The notes: generated from the sequence alone by a model not told the origin. 64,000 bases of DNA from Sediminibacterium sp. (GCF_030695065.1 NZ_JAUYTR010000009.1:295951-359950); one strand, 5' to 3'; counted from the stretch's first letter, positions 1 to 9,250 are shown. A program made the numbers and translations.

Positions 1-94
1 GCCATAAAATAAATTTTAGACATAGCAGTTGCTATGTTCCGATTAATAATGGAGCTGCTTGCAGGGCAGCCAAAATTCATAGCAAAATTACGAA

Positions 95-2548
95 TTATCT
101 CACAAATGGCAAGGCAAGCCTTATACCACTATTCGATGCCCCTCCTTTTTCTATAGAACGGATATAATCTACTCTGATGACTTTGAATATATTCTCTAAC
201 CCAACAAAATATTCAACATAATAATTGCCTTGCTCTTGTAATAAAGAATTGGCCCCAGTAACTAAAAACCAATTCAGCTTTTTGAAGCCTGGAATTTTGT
301 TTGTTAGCAATCCATTTAAATGATATTCAATATGCCCTGTACCATATAAAGAAGCGGTATTACTAAATCGATAATAAGGTGCTAATTGAAAAGCTTTGGT
401 GAATGGCCCTGCAAATAAAACTTGGTTGCCTAAAAAATGAATTTGGTCAGGTTCAAATACTTTGTCTTTTTGTAGGAAACCACCTGCAGAAAAAGAGTAC
501 TTCAATTCTCCAGCCAATTTTAACGCTAAGTCGTCAGAAATATTGATTCTCCATTTTGTGTAGTTTGCATCTGCTCCTAAAATACCAGCAAATGCTTTTG
601 TAACAGTGAGGGTAAATGTAGGATACCCCGATCCAATATTCACTTTACGATCAGGATACTCAACGTATTTTGCTCCGGGCAACCAAGATAATCCAGCACT
701 TACTAATAAAGCTTGATGGTTTTGCATGGGAGTGTTACCAAATTCGGCTGGCTGATTAGGGCTGAAACTGCGATTGGGAAAATCTTTCCAAAATGCAATA
801 TCTCCTAAATTTTCCAGCGACTTTCTATTTTGAAATTGCACTGATCCAGAAAAGTTGAGCCCATTACCAATACCTGCATTATAATTCATTCTTAAAAAAT
901 CAGCTTCATAAATCTTCATAAAATTTTGCTCCCGCATTAATGTATAATAGCTATTAATAAACTCAGAAATAGGAGCAGCATTATTAAATTGGAAGACTTT
1001 CTTGCCACCAGAAATATTGAAAGATTGAATATATTTTTTACCAAAAGTATAGTTAACTGATATAGATGGATTAAAATGTTTGTTTGCAAAACCATACCTT
1101 AATTCAGGAATAATTGTCAATGATTTTCTCCCTTCCATTTGTTTACGCCACTGCGGAGATAAATTAATTACACCTCCTTCAACTGTATTAAAATTGATGG
1201 TATTGATTAATGGTTCTATATTTAAACTGGTCTTGGCTTTTCGCTTACTAAAATTTTTACCGGTAAGCAACAAATTGGTAAAACTAAATTTGTTGCGAAT
1301 ATTATCTAAAGAGTCTAAATACGCAGGAGATTCTCTTACTTTTTCTAAACTATCTTTCTTTTGATAATCTTTTACTTCTTCTAACAACAAAGGCAAAGGC
1401 CTGATACTATCCCAATAAGCCATAGACTTTTTATTAGAGCTGTCGTAGAATTTAAGAACGGTATTGTTAAAGTATTTAGGTTTGAAATTAGGAGTTAGAT
1501 CAAATTTATCATACACCTGCAAAAAACTTCCAAAAAAATCAAATCCAAAAAACTTCCCATAAGGATAAATTACTTGCTGCTTAATCACCCAATAAGGACC
1601 TGTTGGAATATACTGTTGTTGTAAAACCAAGGAATCTAGTAATTGCATTTGTTGATCACGCAGCAGCTTTAGGTCTATACTTTGTATATGCCAATCATTT
1701 TCTGTAATATGAATATACCCTGTAAATAAAGGTTCATACTTTCTTTTGGGCATCACTTTAATTCTGCTAATTTCTTTACCAAATTCAAAAAAAGTTCCTT
1801 CGAATTTATATTTGTAAAAATTTAACGCGTTATCAGAAATAGGAGAAATAAATCCTCTAGGATTTAATCCGCTACCTAATGAAATAATGTTTTCATAAAA
1901 GGAAATAATTTGCGGACTACTAAAACCAAATCCATTACTGCGTCCGCTCACTTTAGTTGATACTACTTCAATCTTTCTTTGGTTAGGTTCATTTACTGAA
2001 TATTTAGCTATGGTTTCAGACAAGAGCAACATTTTCCGCTTACTGGAATCCCCGTCTTCAAAATCCACTTTTTGTCCCATGAACTTTTTGGGGTAATCGC
2101 GCAATTGCATTTGCCCTTTAATATATACTTCTGTGGTAAATTGCTTTATTTCTTTAAGATGATCCAATCGGGCAGCAATGGCTTTTCTAATAATACTGTA
2201 AGCAGGATCTTCCCCACCTGTTTTAACAACCACTTCACTCAATTGATAATCTTGCGGAGTCATTTGAACATCAATAGTCTGATTAACTTTTCCCAGGCTT
2301 ATCTTTTTTTCTACCGTTTGATAACCTATGTATTGAAATACCAATATATATTCTCCTGGCTCTAGCGTAATACTATAAAAGCCAATATTATTAGCAGAAG
2401 CCCCTTTTGTAGTCCCCTTCACTAAAACAGAGGAAAAAGCAAGTGGAGAACCTTTAACTGCTGATTGTATAACGCCTGATATTACTGCAGAAAAAACAGT
2501 CAACTTCACACTCATTACTATTAACAGTAATAGGCCTTTTTTAAACAT
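95..2548 (-). CDS. DUF5686 / carboxypeptidase-regulatory-like outer-membrane protein
   Basis: 817-aa protein, probably in the outer membrane; its exact role is unknown. A signal peptide (FKKGLLLLIVMSV...) is followed by a CarboxypepD_reg-like beta-sandwich at about residues 20-100 (SGVIQSAVKGSPLAFSSVLV, then the YQTVEKKI strand), the N-terminal plug-like domain shared with SusC/TonB proteins. A long DUF5686-type region follows, with many amphipathic strands and a terminal aromatic/R end (LALPFVR) typical of a barrel. The start at 2548 is preferred over an upstream in-frame start at 2605, because that extension would be read through the rhodanese terminator hairpin. The family call comes from domain order and length, not from any catalytic motif. 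Confidence 0.85.
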   Translation of the reverse strand: MFKKGLLLLIVMSVKLTVFSAVISGVIQSAVKGSPLAFSSVLVKGTTKGASANNIGFYSITLEPGEYILVFQYIGYQTVEKKISLGKVNQTIDVQMTPQDYQLSEVVVKTGGEDPAYSIIRKAIAARLDHLKEIKQFTTEVYIKGQMQLRDYPKKFMGQKVDFEDGDSSKRKMLLLSETIAKYSVNEPNQRKIEVVSTKVSGRSNGFGFSSPQIISFYENIISLGSGLNPRGFISPISDNALNFYKYKFEGTFFEFGKEISRIKVMPKRKYEPLFTGYIHITENDWHIQSIDLKLLRDQQMQLLDSLVLQQQYIPTGPYWVIKQQVIYPYGKFFGFDFFGSFLQVYDKFDLTPNFKPKYFNNTVLKFYDSSNKKSMAYWDSIRPLPLLLEEVKDYQKKDSLEKVRESPAYLDSLDNIRNKFSFTNLLLTGKNFSKRKAKTSLNIEPLINTINFNTVEGGVINLSPQWRKQMEGRKSLTIIPELRYGFANKHFNPSISVNYTFGKKYIQSFNISGGKKVFQFNNAAPISEFINSYYTLMREQNFMKIYEADFLRMNYNAGIGNGLNFSGSVQFQNRKSLENLGDIAFWKDFPNRSFSPNQPAEFGNTPMQNHQALLVSAGLSWLPGAKYVEYPDRKVNIGSGYPTFTLTVTKAFAGILGADANYTKWRINISDDLALKLAGELKYSFSAGGFLQKDKVFEPDQIHFLGNQVLFAGPFTKAFQLAPYYRFSNTASLYGTGHIEYHLNGLLTNKIPGFKKLNWFLVTGANSLLQEQGNYYVEYFVGLENIFKVIRVDYIRSIEKGGASNSGIRLALPFVR

Positions 2549-2566
2549 AGCAATAAATTTGAATAC

Positions 2567-2603
2567 AAAAAAAGCCCCAATACTTGGTAATCCAAGTTGG
2601 GGC
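2567..2603 (-). terminator. Rho-independent terminator of the ferredoxin-ddl-PASTA-rhodanese operon
   Basis: Read on the minus strand, a GC-rich stem (GCCCCAA at 2574-2580 pairing with TTGGGGC at 2597-2603, with an inner CTTGG/CCAAG extension) is followed by seven T residues (2573-2567). It lies 25 nt beyond the rhodanese stop codon and just upstream of the DUF5686 start. Confidence 0.85.
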
Positions 2604-2627
2604 ATTGTAAATTGATGTTAAATTATT

Positions 2628-2942
2628 TTAATCTTTAATTCGATCTTGCCAAGCAAGCATTCCACCAGTTACATTGATTAAATTACTGAAACCAGCAGTT
2701 TCTAAAATTAAACAAGCTTGTCCACTCCTATTTCCACTTCTGCAATAAATGTAGATTGGTTCATTTTTCCATTCTTCTAATTCATCAATTTGCATTGTTT
2801 GAATATTTCCTAAAGGTAAATGTAGTCCACCGATATTAAAATCTGCTCTCTCGTGTGATTCTCTCACATCTACTAAATGGATGTTTTCGCCCGCTGTTAA
2901 TTTGGCTTTCAATTCTTCCACCGTTATTGTTTGCATAATCAT
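2628..2942 (-). CDS. Rhodanese-like domain protein
   Basis: 104-aa single-domain rhodanese, probably a cytosolic sulfurtransferase or sulfur carrier. The active-site loop reads YCRSGNRSGQA, where the Cys is the persulfide-carrying residue and the CRSGxRS pattern matches GlpE/PspE-type single-domain enzymes. The N-terminal VDVRESHE motif and the terminal GGMLAWQ motif are also typical. There is no signal peptide, so it should stay in the cytoplasm. It is the last gene of an operon, 6 nt after the PASTA gene and before a strong terminator. The specific sulfur acceptor cannot be told from sequence. Confidence 0.9.
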   Translation of the reverse strand: MIMQTITVEELKAKLTAGENIHLVDVRESHERADFNIGGLHLPLGNIQTMQIDELEEWKNEPIYIYCRSGNRSGQACLILETAGFSNLINVTGGMLAWQDRIKD

Positions 2943-2948
2943 TCAGTT

Positions 2949-3767
2949 TTAAAAGTTATTACTGGTTGTATCTTTTATTGGAGCTTGTTCACTAATATAC
3001 AAGTCCATAATTTGTCCTTGTCTAATTTTATTTTTAACCGGCAAGCCATCCGCTCCTGGTACATCACTCACTAAAGGAGGATTTTGCTTGATAACAAATG
3101 CAGCCGCAGAATCTTTAATCATTCCGGAAGCCACAATTGAACCTATATTAATATTTAAAGAAGATAACGTAGACCTAGCTTGATCCAAAGTTAAGCCAAC
3201 CAAATCAGGCACGTCTGTTTCATCCCCTCCAACACCACTTCCAAGTACCAAATTAATTACACTACCAATCGCAATTTTTTCACCTGGCTTAACTGGTGTG
3301 CCGTTCAATAATTGCTCCAATACAGCATTGCGGGCAATATCAGGTTTGTAGGTAACAAATCCCAATTTCAGCCCCAAACTCTGTAAATACATTTCAGCAC
3401 TTCTGATGGAGAAGCCAGTCAAATTGGGCATTTCAACTTGTGGAGGAATAGTCCTATTCAAAGTAAGATAAACAGTTCTTCCTGTTTTTACAACTGCATC
3501 CGCTTCAGGAGCTTGTTTAATAACAGCTTGTTTAGCGATGGTGTCTATGTATACAGAATCTAAAATCACCACTTCAAATCCTTTGTCTTCTAATATTTTT
3601 TGAGCGGCTAAAATATGCTGCCCAGCTACATTGGGCACTTTTTCAAATTTACCATACCCTGTAATCCAATCAAGTGAGCCAAAGAATAGTAAAATGAGCA
3701 TAAGAATCAATCCTATGCCAGTTACTATATTTACCCAAAGTGGCTTTTCTGTTATGAATTTAAACAC
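2949..3767 (-). CDS. PASTA domain-containing membrane protein
   Basis: 272-aa protein with a short cytoplasmic N-terminus, one membrane helix at about residues 11-30 (VTGIGLILMLILLFFG) and three extracytoplasmic PASTA repeats (about 38-105, 110-178 and 183-258; each has the pattern VPNVxGxxxxxAxxxLxxxGL). PASTA domains bind peptidoglycan or its precursors. There is no kinase domain here, unlike in Firmicutes Stk kinases. The ORF begins with GTG (3767); I see no in-frame ATG before the membrane helix. It follows ddl by 45 nt, so a link with cell-wall assembly is plausible, and this pairing is frequent in Bacteroidota. Confidence 0.88.
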   Translation of the reverse strand: MFKFITEKPLWVNIVTGIGLILMLILLFFGSLDWITGYGKFEKVPNVAGQHILAAQKILEDKGFEVVILDSVYIDTIAKQAVIKQAPEADAVVKTGRTVYLTLNRTIPPQVEMPNLTGFSIRSAEMYLQSLGLKLGFVTYKPDIARNAVLEQLLNGTPVKPGEKIAIGSVINLVLGSGVGGDETDVPDLVGLTLDQARSTLSSLNINIGSIVASGMIKDSAAAFVIKQNPPLVSDVPGADGLPVKNKIRQGQIMDLYISEQAPIKDTTSNNF

Positions 3768-3812
3768 GATAATAATTTAATGAAAATGAAGGACCTTAAT
3801 TGGATATTAAAA

Positions 3813-4793
3813 TTAATGAAATGCTTGTTCAATTACTGCAGAATAAAAATCAGTCAACCGCATTCCCATCGCTCTTACCTGTTGAGGTATTACAGAAGCT
3901 TCACTTTGCCCAGGCACTGTATTTACTTCTAACATAAACGGTTTTTGTTGAAGGGTATCGTAAATGAAATCAATTCTAACCACCCCTCTACAATTAAAAA
4001 TTTCATATACTTTTTTAGCAGCATCAGAAAGATGTTGCTTCATTGTATCATCAATGATTGCTGGGGTTGTTTCAATACTTTTGCCTTGATACTTTGCCTC
4101 AAAATCAAAGAATTCATTTTGCGTACTTATTTCAGTTATAGGCAGAACCGAAATCGTATTGCCTTGCTTAAATACACCAATGGTAAATTCTCTTCCACTT
4201 ATGAATTCTTCCACTAAAATTTGATGATCTTCTTTAAAGGCTTTAGACAAAGCTGGGGCTAATTCTTCAGCAGTATTTACTTTACTCATCCCTATACTGC
4301 TACCACCGTTATTTGGCTTAACAAATAGAGGCAATTGAAGCTGCGCTAAAATCATATCAACACCCACTGGTGTATGACTAAATAAGTGCATTGACTTAGC
4401 AACATTAATTCCTCCAAATGCTGCAACAGCAACTGTGTATCGCTTATTCATGGTTAAGGCAGATGTTGCCGCATCACAACTTGTATAAGGAATGCCCAAC
4501 ATATCAAAATACCCTTGTAATTTTCCGTCTTCTCCTGGGGTACCATGAATACACATTAATGCTACATCAAAATGTATGGTATTGCCATTGTCAACAATTG
4601 AAAAGTCATCTCTATTTACTAAAGACCGCTCCCCTGCTGCATTTTCGTACCACCAACCGGTTGAATTGATATCAATTTTATACAACTCATACTTGGATGT
4701 ATCCACATTATTCCCAACGGTAATAGCACTCTTGTAACTTATTTGGGCTTCCCCACTAAGTCCGCCCGTAACCAATGCAACTTTGCGCTTCAT
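3813..4793 (-). CDS. ddl: D-alanine--D-alanine ligase
   Basis: 326-aa ATP-grasp enzyme that joins two D-Ala for the peptidoglycan stem peptide, in the cytoplasm. Visible signatures are the N-terminal GGLSGEAQIS motif (substrate-binding Glu and Ser), HGTPGEDGKLQGYFD, the ATP-grasp lysine region LFVKPNNGGSSIGMSKV, EEFISGREFTIGV, and the metal-binding MLEVNTVPGQSEASVIPQQ segment. Length is usual for the family. It follows the ferredoxin gene by 17 nt and precedes the PASTA gene, forming a cell-wall-themed operon. Confidence 0.97.
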   Translation of the reverse strand: MKRKVALVTGGLSGEAQISYKSAITVGNNVDTSKYELYKIDINSTGWWYENAAGERSLVNRDDFSIVDNGNTIHFDVALMCIHGTPGEDGKLQGYFDMLGIPYTSCDAATSALTMNKRYTVAVAAFGGINVAKSMHLFSHTPVGVDMILAQLQLPLFVKPNNGGSSIGMSKVNTAEELAPALSKAFKEDHQILVEEFISGREFTIGVFKQGNTISVLPITEISTQNEFFDFEAKYQGKSIETTPAIIDDTMKQHLSDAAKKVYEIFNCRGVVRIDFIYDTLQQKPFMLEVNTVPGQSEASVIPQQVRAMGMRLTDFYSAVIEQAFH

Positions 4794-4810
4794 GAATCAA
4801 TTTATGCTTG

Positions 4811-5158
4811 TTAAATATGCATTTTTGCTTTCTTCGACATCAATTCTTCTACTGTTTCTTGGTACAATTCGTCTGGAACACAACAATCTACCGGACAAAC
4901 AGCCGCACATTGTGGTTCTTCATGAAAACCTTGGCACTCTGTACATTTATTAGGGGTGATATAATAGGTATCTAAGCTGATAGGCTCAAAACGCTTATCT
5001 GCGTCTACAGTACTACCATCCATTAGTTGAAAACTGCCTTTGATAGTGGTTCCGTCGGCAATAGACCATTCTACTCCACCTTCATAAATTGCGTTATTAG
5101 GACATTCTGGCTCACATGCGCCACAATTAATACATTCTTCTGTTATTTTGATTGCCAT
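4811..5158 (-). CDS. 4Fe-4S dicluster ferredoxin
   Basis: 115-aa electron carrier. The first cluster ligands are C9, C12, C15 and C19 (ECINCGACEPECP). The second set is C72, C75, C84, C88 and C92/93, with an insertion typical of the YfhL-like bacterial ferredoxins. The start at 5158 (MAIKITEECINCG) is chosen because the extra residues encoded upstream to 5299 are low-complexity, overlap the divergent acyl-CoA reductase gene and lie before the ferredoxin fold. It is the first gene of the ddl-PASTA-rhodanese operon and is divergent from the reductase with a 61-bp spacer. Redox partner unknown. Confidence 0.93.
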   Translation of the reverse strand: MAIKITEECINCGACEPECPNNAIYEGGVEWSIADGTTIKGSFQLMDGSTVDADKRFEPISLDTYYITPNKCTECQGFHEEPQCAAVCPVDCCVPDELYQETVEELMSKKAKMHI

Positions 5159-5187
5159 ACAAAATGGGTTTGTTGAGTTAGTGAAAT

Positions 5188-5209
5188 TACATTTGCAGTA
5201 CCAAAAATA
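5188..5209. promoter_or_regulatory. Overlapping divergent -7 elements between ferredoxin and acyl-CoA reductase genes
   Basis: On the plus strand TACATTTG (5188-5195) and on the minus strand TATTTTTG (5209-5202) both match the Bacteroidota -7 consensus TAnnTTTG. They place predicted start points about 20 nt (reductase) and 38 nt (ferredoxin) before the start codons. Neither has a well-spaced TTTG at -33, so this is a weak call. The two sites are close enough that the two polymerases should exclude each other. Confidence 0.4.
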
Positions 5210-5219
5210 CGGTTGACAA

Positions 5220-6224
5220 ATGATTTTACAAGAACGAATTGAATTATTATGCCGTTTAGGCCAATATATCAACAACAATGATAGTGAATGGATGGCCACA
5301 AAAGAAAGGGCTTACAACCAAAATCAATGGTTTGTGCCGGAGTTTATTGAGTCGGCAACTCAGAATATTGCTCAACAATTTCTAAAAGAACAGCCATTAA
5401 AAGATTGGGCAGCTAATTACGATGTACCGGAGGCGCCAATCAACCCTTTACAAATAGGCATTGTAATGGCAGGGAATATACCCTTAGTAGGCTTTCACGA
5501 CCTATTATGTGTTTTTGTTTCGGGTCACTATGCGGTTGTAAAAACTTCTTCGAAAGACGAAGTATTGATGAAACATTTGGTCAAAAAAATGTATGACTGG
5601 GATGTAAGGGTACAAAACTGGATTTCTTTTGCTGATAGGCTAAACGGATTGGATGCATATATAGCTACAGGAAGTAATAATTCTAGCAGGTATTTTGAAT
5701 ACTATTTTGGCAAATACCCGAATATTATTCGTAGAAATAGAACTTCTGTAGCAATACTTGATGGTTCTGAAAGTGCAGAAACATTGAGTTTACTGGCAGA
5801 CGATGTATTGCAGTATTTTGGGTTGGGTTGCAGAAATGTTACCCAGGTATATATACCCCAGAACTATGATTTTGTACCATTATTGAATGCCTTAAAAAAA
5901 TATCCAGACTTTATAGATTACCATAAATACAAGCACAATTTTGATTATCATTTGGCTTTGTTAATTATGGGAGGCAAATATTATATGAATAACGACACTG
6001 TAATTCTAACCGAAAATCCTTCCCCGTTTTCACCTGTTAGTCAGTTGCATTATTGTTTTTACACTGATCGTGCACAAATTTTAAACCTATTACAAAAGGA
6101 TGAGTCTATTCAATGTATTGTTGGATCAGGGCTGGTACCTTTTGGAGCGGCTCAACAACCGCAGTTAACCGATTATGCAGATGGCGTTGATACCATGGCA
6201 TTTTTGAAAGGACTTACAAAATGA
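5220..6224 (+). CDS. Acyl-CoA reductase (LuxC family)
   Basis: 334-aa protein of the LuxC-type acyl-CoA reductase family, an aldehyde-dehydrogenase-fold enzyme that reduces acyl-CoA to aldehyde with NADPH via an acyl-enzyme. Supporting segments are GIVMAGNIPLVGFHDLL (nucleotide-binding region), VVKTSSKD, AYIATGSNNSSRYFEYYFG, and the probable catalytic Cys204 in LGCRNVTQVYIP. It is somewhat shorter than Vibrio LuxC. No luciferase or LuxD/E genes are nearby, so this is not bioluminescence; the physiological acyl substrate is unknown. It is divergent from the ferredoxin gene, a pairing that recurs in Bacteroidota to my knowledge. Confidence 0.85.
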   Translation: MILQERIELLCRLGQYINNNDSEWMATKERAYNQNQWFVPEFIESATQNIAQQFLKEQPLKDWAANYDVPEAPINPLQIGIVMAGNIPLVGFHDLLCVFVSGHYAVVKTSSKDEVLMKHLVKKMYDWDVRVQNWISFADRLNGLDAYIATGSNNSSRYFEYYFGKYPNIIRRNRTSVAILDGSESAETLSLLADDVLQYFGLGCRNVTQVYIPQNYDFVPLLNALKKYPDFIDYHKYKHNFDYHLALLIMGGKYYMNNDTVILTENPSPFSPVSQLHYCFYTDRAQILNLLQKDESIQCIVGSGLVPFGAAQQPQLTDYADGVDTMAFLKGLTK

Positions 6225-6328
6225 CATTTTTACCAAAACATTTGTTAAATGGTATCGTTGGAGAACTGTCAATTAAACAGCTTTGTTTATTTGCTAATGA
6301 AAAGGCATGTAAATTGAGTAATCTTTAA
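6221..6328 (+). CDS. Possible 35-aa small protein overlapping the reductase stop
   Basis: An ORF of 35 codons starts with ATG inside an ATGA overlap with the acyl-CoA reductase stop (6221-6224) and ends 15 nt before the protease gene. The product (MTFLPKHLLNGIVGELSIKQ...) is not recognisable and has no membrane segment. The ATGA overlap suggests translational coupling, but such overlaps occur by chance in AT-rich DNA. It could also be the remnant of a longer gene. Confidence 0.25.
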   Translation: MTFLPKHLLNGIVGELSIKQLCLFANEKACKLSNL

Positions 6329-6343
6329 AAAACAATTGAGCAT

Positions 6344-7870
6344 ATGAATTGGAAAAATGGTTTAGTGATTGTGGGCATCAGCGCCACTACCGCCCTCGCC
6401 AGTGTGTGGGGCTACGGTAAATTCGTAGAGAACCAGCAAGAAGGCGTTCAAGAACAAGGAAAACTTCCTGTTAACTATGCAGGATTTTTTGGAAATCCTA
6501 ATAATGCTGCCGTTGGTTCAATTGATTTTACTGCTGCAGCTACTACAGGAACACCTGCAGTAGTGCATATTAAAACTAGAACAAAAGCCAAACAAATTAG
6601 CAGCAACCAACGTCAACAAAGAAATCCCTTTGCAGATATGTTTGGAGATGACTTTGGCGATTTCTTTGGCGGTGGTCCAAGGATACAACCAGAGCAACGT
6701 GCTAGTGGCAGTGGGGTTATCATTACTGAAGATGGCTATATTGTAACCAACAACCATGTGATTGATGGTGCCGACGAAATTAATGTGACTCTAGCCAATA
6801 AAAAGTCTTACAAAGCCACTTTAGTAGGACAAGATCCCAACAGTGATTTGGCGGTCATTAAAATTGAAGGAAAAGCATTCCCTTATATTGTTTATGGCAA
6901 TAGTGATGAAGCTAAATTAGGCCAATGGGTATTGGCCATTGGTTATCCATTTAGTTTAGATGTAACAGTAACTGCAGGTATCATTAGTGCAAAAGCAAGA
7001 TCTATTGATATCAACGGAAGGCAGGGTGCAAATCCTGTGGAATCTTTTATACAAACTGATGCCGCAGTAAATCCTGGAAATAGTGGTGGTGCTTTAATTA
7101 ATACCAACGGAGAATTAGTGGGCATCAATTCTGCTATTGCATCTCCTACTGGTTCTTATGCAGGTTACTCCTATGCTATACCGGTGAATATGGTTAAGAA
7201 AATTGTAACCGATATCGTAAAATTTGGTACAGTACAACGTGCATTTATTGGCATCAGTTATCCAAAAGAAAATTTAACCGACGAAGCCAAACGTGAATTA
7301 GAAAAAGAATTAGGCACTGCTTATAAAGAAGGAGAAGGTGTTTTGATTACTGATACACCGGCAGGTGGTGCGGCTGCAAGCGCAGGCTTAAAAAAAGGAG
7401 ATATTATTACCAAAATTCAGGGAGTAGCTATTGCTACCGGACCAGAATTACAAGAGCAAGTTGCCCGTTACAAACCAGGTGATAAAGTAACGGTACAATA
7501 CAAGCGTGCTGGAAAAGAAAACACCGTTACTATTACTTTAAAAAATAAAGCGGGCAACACCGATATCGTTAGAAACAGCAGCATCATAGAAAAACTAGGA
7601 GGTGAATTAGTGAACCTAGATAAAAAAATTGCAGCTGCAAATGATGTACCCGGTGGCGTAGTAGTTAAAAAAGTGGGAACTGGATTATTAAGCAAGAGTA
7701 GAATGGAAGATGGTTTTGTAATTACCGGAATCAACGGTAAAGAAATCATCAATATAGATGAATTGAAAATTGCTTTGGCTAATATTAAATCTGGCACCAT
7801 CCGAATTGATGGATTCTATCCAGGATTTGAAGGAAGATATACTTATCCACTTCAGGTTACAGAAGATTAG
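6344..7870 (+). CDS. Do/HtrA family periplasmic serine protease
   Basis: 508-aa envelope quality-control protease. An N-terminal signal/anchor segment (GLVIVGISATTALASVWGYG) exports it to the periplasm. The trypsin-like domain carries the complete triad H138 (VTNNHVI), D168 (NSDLAVIK) and S247 (NPGNSGGAL). Two PDZ domains follow at about residues 300-400 (first: GAAASAGLKKGDIIT) and 415-500. The loop after residue 90 is Gly/Phe/Asp-rich (the LA-loop region). Length and architecture equal DegP/DegQ. It is a single-gene unit ending in a bidirectional terminator. Confidence 0.96.
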   Translation: MNWKNGLVIVGISATTALASVWGYGKFVENQQEGVQEQGKLPVNYAGFFGNPNNAAVGSIDFTAAATTGTPAVVHIKTRTKAKQISSNQRQQRNPFADMFGDDFGDFFGGGPRIQPEQRASGSGVIITEDGYIVTNNHVIDGADEINVTLANKKSYKATLVGQDPNSDLAVIKIEGKAFPYIVYGNSDEAKLGQWVLAIGYPFSLDVTVTAGIISAKARSIDINGRQGANPVESFIQTDAAVNPGNSGGALINTNGELVGINSAIASPTGSYAGYSYAIPVNMVKKIVTDIVKFGTVQRAFIGISYPKENLTDEAKRELEKELGTAYKEGEGVLITDTPAGGAAASAGLKKGDIITKIQGVAIATGPELQEQVARYKPGDKVTVQYKRAGKENTVTITLKNKAGNTDIVRNSSIIEKLGGELVNLDKKIAAANDVPGGVVVKKVGTGLLSKSRMEDGFVITGINGKEIINIDELKIALANIKSGTIRIDGFYPGFEGRYTYPLQVTED

Positions 7871-7893
7871 TCATATACGAATTGATTCAAAAT

Positions 7894-7929
7894 AAAAAAC
7901 CTTGCAACTAAATGTTGCAAGGTTTTTTT
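7894..7929. terminator. Bidirectional Rho-independent terminator between HtrA and amylase genes
   Basis: A perfect 9-bp stem CCTTGCAAC/GTTGCAAGG (7900-7908 and 7914-7922, 5-nt loop) is flanked by seven T on the plus strand (7923-7929) and six A (7894-7899; T on the minus strand). It sits between two convergent genes and can serve both. Confidence 0.9.
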
Positions 7930-7953
7930 GTGCTGATTTTTATAATGCCATTA

Positions 7954-9219
7954 TTATATTTTTTCATAAACCAAGTACTCCCCCGCTTGTAATTCAAAAG
8001 TCTCTTTTAAATTAAAATGAAAAGCTAAACCAGAAAAGATATTTCTGAATTCACCTTTTAGCCAATCGTGGTGAACATGTATCGTTAGTCTGTTATGAGC
8101 AGAAACATTCAGTAAAACCAATACAATATGATTGCCGCTTCTTCTAAAAAATGCCATTAATTCATTGTCTTTATCTGAAGGTAGAATAAACGATTCCCCT
8201 TTAAATATGGCAGGATTATTGGCACGCAATTTAGATAATATGCTATAAAAATCATGGAGCCGGTTGGGTTTGTTCCATTCGATTAAATCTTTGTCAAAAA
8301 ATTTCAACCGTTTTTTGTTAGGACTTTCTTGACCACTATATATCATCGGCATCCCATGCCATGTAAAGGCAAATACAGCCCAGGCTAATGCAGCTACTCC
8401 ATATTTTTCATATTCAGTTCCATTCCAACTATTCTCATCATGATTTGCGGTGAAAAATAATTTAATAGCCCCCCTAGGATATTGCGAATATGCATGCAAT
8501 ACATTTCTTACTTCATGCAATGTAGATAGCGCTTTTGCATACCTACCTGTTTCATGCATCCACCACCAAGAATAAGTAGCATCAAATACCTGGTGATAAT
8601 CTTGTACTTCACATTCTGCGAGCCAGAATAATGGCTTAGTCAATTCACAACTTAATCTGGCCTGTTGCCAAAAATCAAGTGGAACTAAATGGGCCATATC
8701 GCACCTGAATCCATCAATATCAAAATCATTGACCCAATAACGCATGGCTTTAATTAATTCATGCCTCATTTCAGGCACTTCAAAATTTAAATCGATCACA
8801 TCATGCCATCCATTTTTCTCGGTAAAATTTCCATCCGCATCTTTCATCATCCAATCAGGATGATCAATAGTCCAATGATGATCCCATCCGGTATGGTTAG
8901 CCACCCAATCAATGATGACTTTAAAGCCTAGGTCATGAGCGCGTTGAATTAATTGTTTAAAATCGGCCTTTGTTCCGAACTCAGGGTTAATATCTGTATA
9001 ACTACTGCATGCATAATAGCTTCCTAAACTTCCTTGCATCTTGAGCTTACTGATTGGCGTTATGGGCATCAGCCATAATAAATTAACGCCCATGTCTTTT
9101 AGGCGTGGTAAATGTTCTGCAAACGCATTAAAAGTTCCTTCCGGTGTATATTGACGAATATTCACTTCGTACATCGTGGCAGTGTGTGCCCATGGCACAA
9201 CATGAAAAGAAGACTTCAT
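7954..9219 (-). CDS. Alpha-amylase family (GH13) glycoside hydrolase
   Basis: 421-aa (beta/alpha)8 GH13 enzyme. Conserved regions are VIIDWVANHT (region I), DGFRCDMA with nucleophile D174 (region II), LAECEV with acid/base E202 (region III) and TANHDENSW with transition-state-stabilising D261 (region IV). The C-terminal beta domain is short (about 360-421). There is no signal peptide, so it is probably cytosolic or its substrate is imported. It starts 31 nt after the symporter gene and is last in that operon, suggesting intracellular breakdown of an alpha-glucan or oligosaccharide. GH13 subfamily and linkage specificity cannot be fixed. Confidence 0.93.
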   Translation of the reverse strand: MKSSFHVVPWAHTATMYEVNIRQYTPEGTFNAFAEHLPRLKDMGVNLLWLMPITPISKLKMQGSLGSYYACSSYTDINPEFGTKADFKQLIQRAHDLGFKVIIDWVANHTGWDHHWTIDHPDWMMKDADGNFTEKNGWHDVIDLNFEVPEMRHELIKAMRYWVNDFDIDGFRCDMAHLVPLDFWQQARLSCELTKPLFWLAECEVQDYHQVFDATYSWWWMHETGRYAKALSTLHEVRNVLHAYSQYPRGAIKLFFTANHDENSWNGTEYEKYGVAALAWAVFAFTWHGMPMIYSGQESPNKKRLKFFDKDLIEWNKPNRLHDFYSILSKLRANNPAIFKGESFILPSDKDNELMAFFRRSGNHIVLVLLNVSAHNRLTIHVHHDWLKGEFRNIFSGLAFHFNLKETFELQAGEYLVYEKI

Positions 9220-9250
9220 TTTTTAATTATCTAAATAGGAAGGTAAGTGT

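Noticed and set aside
1..94. Minus-strand frame beginning at an ATG at position 23 (MSKIYFM...) and running out of the window; a longer in-frame ATG also exists at 81.
   Set aside because: Only a few codons are visible, with no recognisable motif, so a gene start cannot be distinguished from chance.
5159..5299. 47-residue N-terminal extension of the ferredoxin.
   Set aside because: It overlaps the divergent reductase gene and precedes the conserved MAIKITEECINCG start.
5220..6224. LuxC-type reductase as part of a bioluminescence system.
   Set aside because: No luxA/B, luxD or luxE genes are nearby; this family occurs widely without luciferase.
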